A stretch of 11,764 bases of DNA. Source: an uncultured Streptococcus sp. (GTDB taxonomy: Bacteria; Bacillota; Bacilli; Lactobacillales; Streptococcaceae). Shown in pieces: positions 7,059 through 11,764 of the stretch; position 1 is the stretch's first letter, and each line of letters starts with the position of its first letter. Below the pieces are notes generated by a model, which saw only the letters and a program-made list of their open reading frames with translations, did no database searches and was not told where the DNA came from. Position numbers and translations under genes: made by a program. The DNA lies in contig CAJPSM010000035.1 in the NCBI GenBank assembly GCA_905373305.1, positions 1 to 11,764 of the forward strand, given 5' to 3'.

Positions 7059-7081
7059 AACCTTGGGCAACCAAGGTTTTT
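7059..7081 (+). terminator. tRNA-Thr terminator
   Basis: Perfect 8-bp stem AACCTTGG, loop GCAA, CCAAGGTT, then a T-run to 7081. It begins 16 bases after the mature tRNA 3' end. Confidence 0.92.
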
Positions 7082-7102
7082 CTTATAGACCTGTGTAAAT
7101 GA

Positions 7103-7120
7103 AGCCAAAGAGTTTTGGCT
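7103..7120. repeat. Inverted repeat just upstream of the asd RNA promoter
   Basis: AGCCAAA (7103-7109) and TTTGGCT (7114-7120) form a 7-bp palindrome with a 4-base centre, ending 1 base before the -35 of the asd RNA. No T-run follows, so it is not a terminator; it could be a regulator site, but I do not recognise one. Confidence 0.5.
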
Positions 7121-7121
7121 G

Positions 7122-7150
7122 TTGACAAAAGTGACTCTCTTTAGTAGAAT
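7122..7150 (+). promoter_or_regulatory. asd small RNA promoter
   Basis: Consensus -35 TTGACA (7122-7127), 17-base spacer, -10 TAGAAT (7145-7150). Predicted start near 7157. Confidence 0.88.
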
Positions 7151-7156
7151 AGTAGG

Positions 7157-7297
7157 TGCGATGAGTCGATAGGTAGTCTTCGGACTACTATTGAGCATAA
7201 GGAGGTCATAACGCAGGAGCGGACCTTGATGAGTTGTGTGAACCTGCTCATCACATGAAGATGCCTCTTAGTCCCTAGTCAATGGCTAGGGATTTTT
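7157..7297 (+). ncRNA. asd RNA motif small RNA
   Basis: Independent small RNA of about 141 bases between a strong promoter and its own terminator, immediately upstream of asd. Position and layout fit the asd RNA motif described in lactic acid bacteria and seen as a stable transcript in Streptococcus pyogenes; this link is from memory of the family. Visible structure: a long hairpin 7166-7194 capped by a C(UUCG)G tetraloop (TAGTC/GACTA core); AGGTC (7203-7207) with GACCT (7222-7226); TGATGAG (7227-7233) with CTCATCA (7247-7253); and the terminator stem. A second GATGAG at 7160-7165 could compete for the same CTCATC partner. A strong AAGGAGG element (7199-7205) lies between hairpins. Function is unknown; being terminated before asd, it acts more likely as a trans small RNA than as a cis leader. 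Confidence 0.85.
7272..7297 (+). terminator. asd small RNA terminator
   Basis: TCCCTAG (7272-7278), loop TCAATGG, CTAGGGA (7286-7292), followed by five T. It separates the small RNA from asd. Confidence 0.9.
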
Positions 7298-7312
7298 AAT
7301 TTTCAGAAAATA
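7298..7312. promoter_or_regulatory. CodY box 1 upstream of asd
   Basis: AATTTTCAGAAAATA matches 14 of 15 bases of the CodY consensus AATTTTCWGAAAATT. CodY is the branched-chain-amino-acid-sensing regulator of low-GC Gram-positives. It starts directly after the T-run of the small RNA terminator, about 15 bases upstream of the asd -35. Confidence 0.75.
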
Positions 7313-7326
7313 GAAGCCAAAAATGC

Positions 7327-7355
7327 TTTTCAATTTTTAGAAAAAGTAGTATAAT
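7327..7355 (+). promoter_or_regulatory. asd promoter
   Basis: Consensus -10 TATAAT (7350-7355) with a weak -35 TTTTCA (7327-7332) at 17 bases. Predicted start near 7362, leader of about 39 bases. The weak -35 and surrounding CodY-like sites suggest a regulated promoter. Confidence 0.75.
7332..7346. promoter_or_regulatory. Degenerate CodY box 2 in the asd promoter spacer
   Basis: AATTTTTAGAAAAAG matches 12 of 15 bases of the CodY consensus and fills the spacer between the asd -35 and -10. Weak alone, but it shares AATTTTTAGAAAA exactly with box 3. Confidence 0.5.
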
Positions 7356-7369
7356 GTTCCTATTATAGA

Positions 7370-7384
7370 AATTTTTAGAAAATT
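7370..7384. promoter_or_regulatory. CodY box 3 in the asd leader
   Basis: AATTTTTAGAAAATT matches 14 of 15 bases of the CodY consensus. It lies 15 bases downstream of the -10 and 16 bases before the asd start, where bound CodY would block transcription like a roadblock. Confidence 0.75.
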
Positions 7385-7400
7385 CCGAAAGAGGTTATTT

Positions 7401-8477
7401 ATGGGATATACAGTTGCTGTAGTCGGCGCGACAGGTGCTGTCGGAGCTCAGATGATAAAAATGTTGGAAGAATCAACACTTCCTATCGAAAAAATTCGTT
7501 ACCTTGCTTCAGCACGTTCAGCAGGTAAGACTTTGAAATTTAAAGATCAAGATATTACGATTGAGGAAACGACTGAGACAGCTTTTGAAGGTGTTGATAT
7601 TGCTCTCTTTTCAGCAGGTGGTTCTACATCAGCTAAGTATGCACCATACGCCGTTAAAGCTGGAGCGGTAGTGGTGGATAATACATCTTATTTCCGCCAA
7701 AATCCAGATGTGCCTTTGGTGGTTCCAGAGGTCAATGCTCATGCACTTGATGCTCACAATGGGATTATTGCCTGCCCTAACTGTTCAACTATCCAAATGA
7801 TGGTGGCTCTTGAACCTGTTCGTCAAAAATGGGGCTTGGATCGTATCATTGTTTCAACTTATCAAGCGGTTTCTGGTGCAGGTATGGGAGCGATTCTTGA
7901 AACACAGCGTGAACTTCGTGAAGTCTTGAATGATGGTGTAAACCCACGTGATTTACATGCGAAAATCTTGCCTTCAGGTGGTGACAAAAAACACTATCCT
8001 ATTGCCTTTAACGCTCTTCCACAAATCGATGTCTTCACTGACAATGATTACACTTACGAAGAGATGAAGATGACCAAGGAAACCAAGAAAATCATGGAAG
8101 ATGATAGCATTGCAGTGTCTGCAACATGTGTGCGTATTCCAGTCTTGTCTGCTCACTCTGAGTCTGTTTACATCGAAACAAAAGAAGTGGCTCCAATCGA
8201 AGAAGTGAAAGCAGCCATTGCAGCCTTCCCAGGTGCAGTTCTGGAGGATGACGTAGCGCACCAAATCTACCCTCAAGCTATCAATGCAGTAGGTTCACGT
8301 GATACCTTTGTTGGTCGTATCCGTAAGGACTTGGATGCTGAAAAAGGAATTCACATGTGGGTTGTTTCAGATAACCTTCTTAAAGGTGCAGCTTGGAACT
8401 CAGTACAGATCGCAGAAACGCTTCATGAACGTGGCTTGGTTCGTCCAACAGCTGAGCTGAAATTTGAATTGAAATAA
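7401..8477 (+). CDS. asd: Aspartate-semialdehyde dehydrogenase
   Basis: Cytosolic enzyme that reduces aspartyl phosphate to aspartate semialdehyde with NADPH, the branch point to lysine (via DapA next door) and to homoserine, threonine, methionine and isoleucine. The 358-aa protein has the N-terminal NADP-binding GATGAVG loop (9-15), catalytic Cys128 in CPNCST, the YQAVSGAGMGA segment with Gln155, and substrate-binding Arg245 and acid/base His252 (ATCVRIPVLSAHSES). Cys128 is the number I recall for the pneumococcal enzyme, supporting the start MGYTVAVVGA. AAAGAGG lies 6 bases before the ATG. Upstream are a promoter with three CodY-box-like sites and the asd small RNA. dapA follows after 51 bases, so the two are probably one operon. 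All key residues are present. Confidence 0.98.
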   Translation: MGYTVAVVGATGAVGAQMIKMLEESTLPIEKIRYLASARSAGKTLKFKDQDITIEETTETAFEGVDIALFSAGGSTSAKYAPYAVKAGAVVVDNTSYFRQNPDVPLVVPEVNAHALDAHNGIIACPNCSTIQMMVALEPVRQKWGLDRIIVSTYQAVSGAGMGAILETQRELREVLNDGVNPRDLHAKILPSGGDKKHYPIAFNALPQIDVFTDNDYTYEEMKMTKETKKIMEDDSIAVSATCVRIPVLSAHSESVYIETKEVAPIEEVKAAIAAFPGAVLEDDVAHQIYPQAINAVGSRDTFVGRIRKDLDAEKGIHMWVVSDNLLKGAAWNSVQIAETLHERGLVRPTAELKFELK

Positions 8478-8483
8478 TGGTTT

Positions 8484-8503
8484 AGGAGTTCGAATGAACT
8501 CCT
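8484..8503 (+). repeat. Hairpin between asd and dapA
   Basis: Perfect 8-bp stem AGGAGTTC, loop GAAT, GAACTCCT, followed by only TCTTTG. The weak T tract suggests partial termination, an RNA processing or stability element rather than a full stop. The left arm carries an AGGAG, which the hairpin would hide; the dapA Shine-Dalgarno itself (8514-8520) is outside. Confidence 0.75.
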
Positions 8504-8528
8504 TCTTTGAAATAGAGAGGTGTTTCTC

Positions 8529-9464
8529 ATGTCTTACCAAGATCTAAAAGAGTGTAAAATTATCACTGCCTTCATCACCCCTTTCCATGCAGATGGTTCT
8601 ATCAACTTTGATGCCATTCCATCCTTAATTGAGCATTTGTTGGCCCACCATACAGATGGTATTTTGCTAGCTGGAACTACAGCTGAAAGTCCGACTTTGA
8701 CTCACGATGAAGAGTTGGAGATTTTTACTGCTGTACAAAAAGTGGTCAATGGACGGGTTCCTTTGATTGCGGGTGTGGGTACCAATGATACGCGAGACTC
8801 TATCGAGTTTGTCAAAGAAGTAGCAGAATTTGGTGGTTTTGCAGCTGGACTTGCTATTGTTCCTTACTATAACAAACCTTCTCAAGAAGGAATGTATCAG
8901 CACTTTAAGGCTATTGCAGATGCTTCTGACCTACCAATTATTATCTATAACATTCCAGGTCGTGTGGTTGTCGAATTGACTCCAGAAACCTTGCTTCGCT
9001 TGGCTGACCATCCTAATATCATCGGTGTTAAAGAATGTACTAGCTTGGCAAATATGGCTTATTTGATTGAACATAAGCCAGAAGAGTTTTTGATTTATAC
9101 TGGTGAGGATGGAGATGCTTTCCATGCCATGAACCTTGGTGCTGACGGGGTTATTTCTGTTGCATCTCATACAAATGGGGATGAAATGCACGAGATGTTT
9201 ACTGCCATTGCCGATAGTGATATGAAGAAGGCTGCAGCTATTCAGCGTAAATTCATTCCTAAGGTCAATGCGCTCTTCTCTTATCCAAGTCCTGCACCAG
9301 TTAAGGCAGTTCTGAACTACATGGGATTTGCAGCTGGTCCAACTCGTTTACCTCTTGTTCCAGCACCAGAGGAAGATGCCAAACGAATTATCAAGGTTGT
9401 TGTAGATGGCGACTACGAAGCGACAAAAGCTACTGTAACAGGTGTCTTAAGACCAGATTACTAA
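8529..9464 (+). CDS. dapA: 4-hydroxy-tetrahydrodipicolinate synthase
   Basis: Condenses pyruvate with aspartate semialdehyde, the first committed step to lysine, which streptococci need for peptidoglycan cross-bridges and protein. I chose the ATG at 8529 (MSYQDLKECK, 311 aa) because AGAGAGG at 8514-8520 is 8 bases before it; a GTG at 8520 would overlap that site. The TIM-barrel family residues are present: Thr50-Thr51 in AGTTAES (the usual Gly after TT is Ala), Tyr114 in VPYYNKPSQEG, Tyr140 and Arg145 in IIYNIPGR, and Schiff-base Lys168 in IIGVKECT. It lies directly behind asd, whose product is its substrate, with only an intercistronic hairpin between and no separate promoter that I can see. 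Confidence 0.97.
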   Translation: MSYQDLKECKIITAFITPFHADGSINFDAIPSLIEHLLAHHTDGILLAGTTAESPTLTHDEELEIFTAVQKVVNGRVPLIAGVGTNDTRDSIEFVKEVAEFGGFAAGLAIVPYYNKPSQEGMYQHFKAIADASDLPIIIYNIPGRVVVELTPETLLRLADHPNIIGVKECTSLANMAYLIEHKPEEFLIYTGEDGDAFHAMNLGADGVISVASHTNGDEMHEMFTAIADSDMKKAAAIQRKFIPKVNALFSYPSPAPVKAVLNYMGFAAGPTRLPLVPAPEEDAKRIIKVVVDGDYEATKATVTGVLRPDY

Positions 9465-9471
9465 CGAATAG

Positions 9472-9502
9472 AAAATCCATGATCCTTAGATCATGGATTT
9501 TT
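9472..9502. terminator. Bidirectional terminator between dapA and mnmE
   Basis: Perfect 13-bp stem AAAATCCATGATC / GATCATGGATTTT with a CTTA loop, followed by TTTTT on the plus strand. On the minus strand TTTTCTATTC gives a weaker tail for mnmE, whose stop codon is 2 bases away. Confidence 0.92.
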
Positions 9503-9503
9503 C

Positions 9504-10877
9504 TTATTTTCCTAAACAGAATTGACTAAAAAGTTGAGTGATGAGTTCATCTGGAGCAGCATCACCTGTGATTTCACCGAGAATTTCCCAAGTACGAGTC
9601 AAGTCAACTTGAAGCAAATCAACTGGCATTCCTAATTCAAGGCCTTCATTAACTGCTTGTAGGCTTTCAACTGCTTTTTCAATCAAGGAAATGTGACGGG
9701 CATTAGATAGGTAAGTAGCATCTTGCTCAACCAAACCAGCATTTTCAAAGAAGAGGTCGTTGATGCGTTCTTCAATTTTATCGATATTTTGGTTTTTAAG
9801 AACTGAAATACGGATAACATCTTCTGGAAGTTCCGAAGTTTCAATCGCTTCAGGCAGGTCAGTTTTGTTAAGAAGAATAATGCGGTTGGTATCCTGGCTG
9901 ATTTCAAGAAGCTGTCTGTCTTGGGCGGTCAGTGGTTCACTGGCATTTAGCACTAGAAGAACCAAGTCAGCTTCCTTAAGAGCTTTTTTCGAACGCTCAA
10001 CACCGATTTGTTCGACGATATCATCCGTGTCACGAATACCAGCTGTATCAATCAATTTAAGAGGAACACCGTTGATATTGACGTATTCTTCGATGACATC
10101 TCGTGTAGTACCAGCGATATCTGTTACGATAGCCTTATCTTCACGCAAGAGATTGTTGAGAAGGCTAGATTTTCCAACGTTGGGACGACCGATGATGGCT
10201 GTGGAAATTCCTTCGCGAAGGATTTTACCGCGACGGGCTGTTCGAAGGAGATTGGTTAGCAATTGTTCAAACTCCATTGTCTTCTCTCGGACAACTGCAG
10301 TAGTAGCTTCCTCAACATCGTCATACTCAGGATAGTCGATATTGACCTCAACTTGGGCAAGTGTATTGAGGATTTCTTGGCGAGTATTGTTAATGAGATC
10401 AGAAAGGGAACCATCGAGTTGTTTGACTGCAATATTCATAGCTTTGTCTGTTTTGGCACGGATGATGTCCATCACCGCCTCAGCCTGTGTCAAGTCCACA
10501 CGACCGTTTAGAAAGGCACGTTTGGTAAACTCACCAGGCTCAGCCAACCGAGCTCCTTCGCGTATAGCTAGCTGGAGAATTTCATTGGTCACTGCGATCC
10601 CACCGTGGGTATTAATCTCGATAATATCCTCGCGAGTGAAGGTCTTTGGAGACTTCATAGCCCCAACCATGACCTCGTCCATGACCTTACCAGTCAAAGG
10701 ATCGATAATATGCCCGTAGTTAAGAGTGTGGCTAACAACCTTACTCAAGTCTTTTCCTTTAAAAATTTTTTGCGCAATGGCAAAGCTATCTGTTCCGCTC
10801 AGGCGGACAATACCAATAGCCCCCTCACCTAGTGGAGTGGAGATAGCAGCGATGGTATCAAATTCACGTGTAATCAT
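9504..10877 (-). CDS. mnmE: tRNA uridine-5-carboxymethylaminomethyl modification GTPase MnmE (TrmE)
   Basis: GTPase that works with MnmG to build cmnm5U at wobble position 34 of certain tRNAs. The ATG at 10877 (MITREFDTIAAISTPLGEGAIG, 457 aa) matches the family N-terminus and has AAAGGA at good distance; the extra 18 codons of the open frame upstream lack a ribosome site. Domains: N-terminal tetrahydrofolate-binding domain (1-118, with LAEPGEFTKRAF), helical domain, and an inserted G domain with GRPNVGKSS (230-238), DIAGTTRD (253-260), DTAG (277-280) and NKTD (337-340). The C-terminus FCLGK carries the conserved catalytic-region Cys (454). It has its own promoter and is followed by the shared terminator with dapA. 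All expected motifs are intact. Confidence 0.98.
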   Translation of the reverse strand: MITREFDTIAAISTPLGEGAIGIVRLSGTDSFAIAQKIFKGKDLSKVVSHTLNYGHIIDPLTGKVMDEVMVGAMKSPKTFTREDIIEINTHGGIAVTNEILQLAIREGARLAEPGEFTKRAFLNGRVDLTQAEAVMDIIRAKTDKAMNIAVKQLDGSLSDLINNTRQEILNTLAQVEVNIDYPEYDDVEEATTAVVREKTMEFEQLLTNLLRTARRGKILREGISTAIIGRPNVGKSSLLNNLLREDKAIVTDIAGTTRDVIEEYVNINGVPLKLIDTAGIRDTDDIVEQIGVERSKKALKEADLVLLVLNASEPLTAQDRQLLEISQDTNRIILLNKTDLPEAIETSELPEDVIRISVLKNQNIDKIEERINDLFFENAGLVEQDATYLSNARHISLIEKAVESLQAVNEGLELGMPVDLLQVDLTRTWEILGEITGDAAPDELITQLFSQFCLGK

Positions 10878-10931
10878 ACTAATTCCTTTTGTATTTCTTT
10901 TCTTAGGATATGTATCCAAGCATCTCTTCAA

Positions 10932-10960
10932 ATTGTAACAAATTTAAACCATTTCTTCAA
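10932..10960 (-). promoter_or_regulatory. mnmE promoter
   Basis: On the minus strand: -35 TTGAAG (10955-10960), 17-base spacer, -10 TACAAT (10932-10937). Predicted start near 10925 leaves a leader of about 48 bases. Confidence 0.75.
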
Positions 10961-10980
10961 TGGAGGCTACTTGGAGATTG

Positions 10981-11008
10981 AAAAAGCCTAAGCAATTCTG
11001 CTTAAGCT
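10981..11008 (-). terminator. Terminator of the tautomerase gene
   Basis: On the minus strand AGCTTAAGCA, loop GAAT, TGCTTAGGCT (one G-U pair), then TTTT. It begins 3 bases after the stop codon and separates this gene from mnmE on the same strand. Confidence 0.9.
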
Positions 11009-11011
11009 AGC

Positions 11012-11194
11012 TTATTTGGTGCGCATTTCTCCCTGAGGGAAATAAGTTCCTTCTGGCATGTCGTTGATAATGACATGAACGGCTGATTGAGGTGCTCCAG
11101 TATTACGAACAACAGCTTCCGTTACTTCCTTAGCCAGAGCTTTCTTTTGCTCGAGCGTGCGTCCTTCAAATAAATCGATGCGTACAAATGGCAT
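11012..11194 (-). CDS. 4-oxalocrotonate tautomerase family protein
   Basis: Small tautomerase-superfamily protein of 60 codons (59 residues after Met removal), the usual size of hexameric 4-oxalocrotonate tautomerases. The ATG at 11194 gives MPFVRIDLFEGR, placing the catalytic Pro1 directly after Met; GGAGGAAACTATT supplies a strong Shine-Dalgarno at 8 bases. The frame opens five codons earlier, but that would bury Pro1 and overlap the ribosome site. Arg11 is present, but the second canonical active-site arginine position (39) is His (SAVHVIIND) and Phe50 is Tyr. It may therefore not use 4-oxalocrotonate; the true substrate is unknown, and no aromatic-degradation genes are near. Single-gene unit, divergent from tdk. 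Confidence 0.93.
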   Translation of the reverse strand: MPFVRIDLFEGRTLEQKKALAKEVTEAVVRNTGAPQSAVHVIINDMPEGTYFPQGEMRTK

Positions 11195-11227
11195 AATAGT
11201 TTCCTCCACTAGTTTTTGATTTCTTCT

Positions 11228-11236
11228 ATTTTACCA
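11228..11236 (-). promoter_or_regulatory. Tautomerase gene promoter (extended -10)
   Basis: On the minus strand TGG-TAAAAT is an extended -10; the -35 position at 17 bases (AAGCTT, 11251-11256) is poor and coincides with the CodY-like box. Predicted leader about 27 bases. Confidence 0.6.
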
Positions 11237-11250
11237 CATTTTGCCATTTA

Positions 11251-11265
11251 AAGCTTCAGAAAATT
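11251..11265. promoter_or_regulatory. CodY-like box between the tautomerase gene and tdk
   Basis: AAGCTTCAGAAAATT matches 13 of 15 bases of AATTTTCWGAAAATT. It covers the -35 position of the minus-strand tautomerase promoter and the spacer of the plus-strand tdk promoter. In AT-rich DNA a 13/15 match may be chance. Confidence 0.4.
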
Positions 11266-11266
11266 A

Positions 11267-11275
11267 TGATATACT
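11267..11275 (+). promoter_or_regulatory. tdk promoter (extended -10)
   Basis: TGA-TATACT extended -10, with TTTAAA (11247-11252) as a weak -35 at 17 bases. Predicted start near 11282, leader of about 35 bases with no clear Shine-Dalgarno. Confidence 0.65.
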
Positions 11276-11316
11276 AGAATGTAGCAAAAATTTAGAAATG
11301 GACGTGAAATAGAAGC

Positions 11317-11764
11317 ATGGCACAGTTGTATTATCGTTATGGGACCATGAACTCTGGTAAGACGATTGAGATTTTAAAAGTGGCCTATAACTACGAGGAG
11401 CAAGGAAAAGGAGTTGTGATTATGACTTCTGCTCTGGATACGCGTGACGGTGTTGGCTATGTATCTAGTCGGATTGGTATGAAACGCCCAGCCATTGCGA
11501 TTGAGGAGACGACGGATATCTTTGGCTATATCCGAGACCTACCTGAAAAACCTTACTGTGTGCTGGTTGATGAGGCCCAGTTTCTCAAACGTCATCATGT
11601 TTATGACCTAGCTCGTATTGTTGATGAGTTAGACATCCCTGTAATGGCATTTGGTTTGAAAAATGACTTTCGGAATGAATTGTTTGAAGGTTCCAAATAT
11701 CTCTTGCTTTTAGCAGACAAGATTGACGAAATCAAGACCATTTGTCAGTATTGCAAGAAAAAGG
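11317..11764 (+). CDS. tdk: Thymidine kinase, 3' end cut by window edge
   Basis: Type II (TK1-like) thymidine kinase that phosphorylates thymidine with ATP for nucleotide salvage. The open frame runs to the window end without a stop: 149 complete codons of an expected total near 190-215. The start MAQLYYRYGTMNSGKT matches streptococcal Tdk. Walker A is GTMNSGKT (9-16), Walker B with the catalytic base is LVDEAQF (Asp85, Glu86), and AFGLKNDFRNELFEGS (111-126) is the family substrate-binding region. CQYC (143-146) is the first half of the structural zinc site; the second half and the lasso loop lie beyond the window. The ATG lacks a good Shine-Dalgarno (only AGAAG nearby). Divergent from the tautomerase gene. 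Confidence 0.97.
   Translation, partial: MAQLYYRYGTMNSGKTIEILKVAYNYEEQGKGVVIMTSALDTRDGVGYVSSRIGMKRPAIAIEETTDIFGYIRDLPEKPYCVLVDEAQFLKRHHVYDLARIVDELDIPVMAFGLKNDFRNELFEGSKYLLLLADKIDEIKTICQYCKKK

Noticed and set aside
7157..7297. SRP (4.5S) RNA or 6S RNA
   Set aside because: It lacks the conserved SRP apical loop with GGAA tetraloop and AGCAG, and lacks the single long bubble-bearing rod of 6S RNA.
7101..7321. Direct repeat GAAGCCAAA at 7101-7109 and 7313-7321 flanking the small RNA, as if it were a mobile insert
   Set aside because: Nine bases in AT-rich DNA is weak, there are no terminal inverted repeats at the matching edges, and the sRNA belongs to a family normally found beside asd.
7082..7400. 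T-box or lysine riboswitch controlling asd
   Set aside because: No T-box sequence of the AGGGTGGNACCGCG type and no lysine-riboswitch five-helix pattern; the structured RNA is terminated before asd and fits the asd RNA motif.
9760..10335. Long open frame (191 codons) on the plus strand across mnmE
   Set aside because: It lies antisense to a fully conserved MnmE with intact GTPase motifs, is Arg/Ser-rich low-complexity, and has no ribosome site. It is a shadow frame.
1..11764. CRISPR array, toxin-antitoxin pair, phage or defence cluster
   Set aside because: No regularly spaced repeats, no cas, integrase, recombinase or toxin-like genes; every substantial open frame is assigned to a recognised housekeeping or surface family.

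Overview
The window looks like a chromosomal segment of a mitis-group Streptococcus (S. mitis, S. oralis or S. pneumoniae relative). It carries a polyhistidine triad protein of the pneumococcal PhtE type, a preQ1-II riboswitch in front of queT, the streptococcal asd-associated small RNA, CodY-type operators, and low-GC genes with strong AAGGAG-like ribosome binding sites. I recognise the gene order phtE - pepT - hemH - mscL - gtrA-like - queT - tRNA-Thr - asd RNA - asd - dapA - mnmE - tautomerase - tdk as core pneumococcus-like layout. Protein sequence differs in many places from the S. pneumoniae versions I remember, so a close relative is as likely as S. pneumoniae itself. Species assignment is inference.

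Layout. 1-2798: most of phtE (5' end outside the window), a surface zinc-binding protein. 2835-4058 (minus): pepT tripeptidase, convergent with phtE through a shared bidirectional terminator. 4204-5298: an orphan ferrochelatase, divergent from pepT, with an unusual C-terminal tandem repeat. 5340-5723 (minus): mscL mechanosensitive channel. 5799-6233 (minus): a small GtrA-family membrane protein. 6278-6865: preQ1-II riboswitch and queT. The gtrA-like gene and queT are fired in opposite directions from a 9-bp perfect inverted repeat in which each arm is an extended -10 promoter.

6866-7400 is a 535-base stretch without a protein gene but densely packed: queT terminator, promoter and gene for tRNA-Thr(GGT) and its terminator, promoter and body of the asd small RNA with terminator, then three CodY-box-like sites around the asd promoter. 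7401-9464: asd and dapA, the aspartate-semialdehyde branch to lysine (dapA) and to threonine/methionine/isoleucine, separated by a short hairpin. 9504-10877 (minus): mnmE tRNA-modification GTPase. 11012-11194 (minus): a 4-oxalocrotonate-tautomerase-like protein. 11317-11764: the 5' part of tdk (thymidine kinase), cut by the window edge.

How they fit together: mostly independent housekeeping units, each with its own promoter and hairpin terminator. Two themes recur: tRNA and tRNA modification (tRNA-Thr, QueT for queuosine precursor, MnmE for U34), and aspartate-family amino-acid synthesis under probable CodY nutritional control. I saw no mobile element, phage, CRISPR or defence system. The observations most worth following are the CodY operator array on asd, the symmetric divergent promoter with a probably leaderless gtrA-like mRNA, the ferrochelatase C-terminal repeat in an organism group not known to make heme, and a tiny ORF inside the asd RNA.
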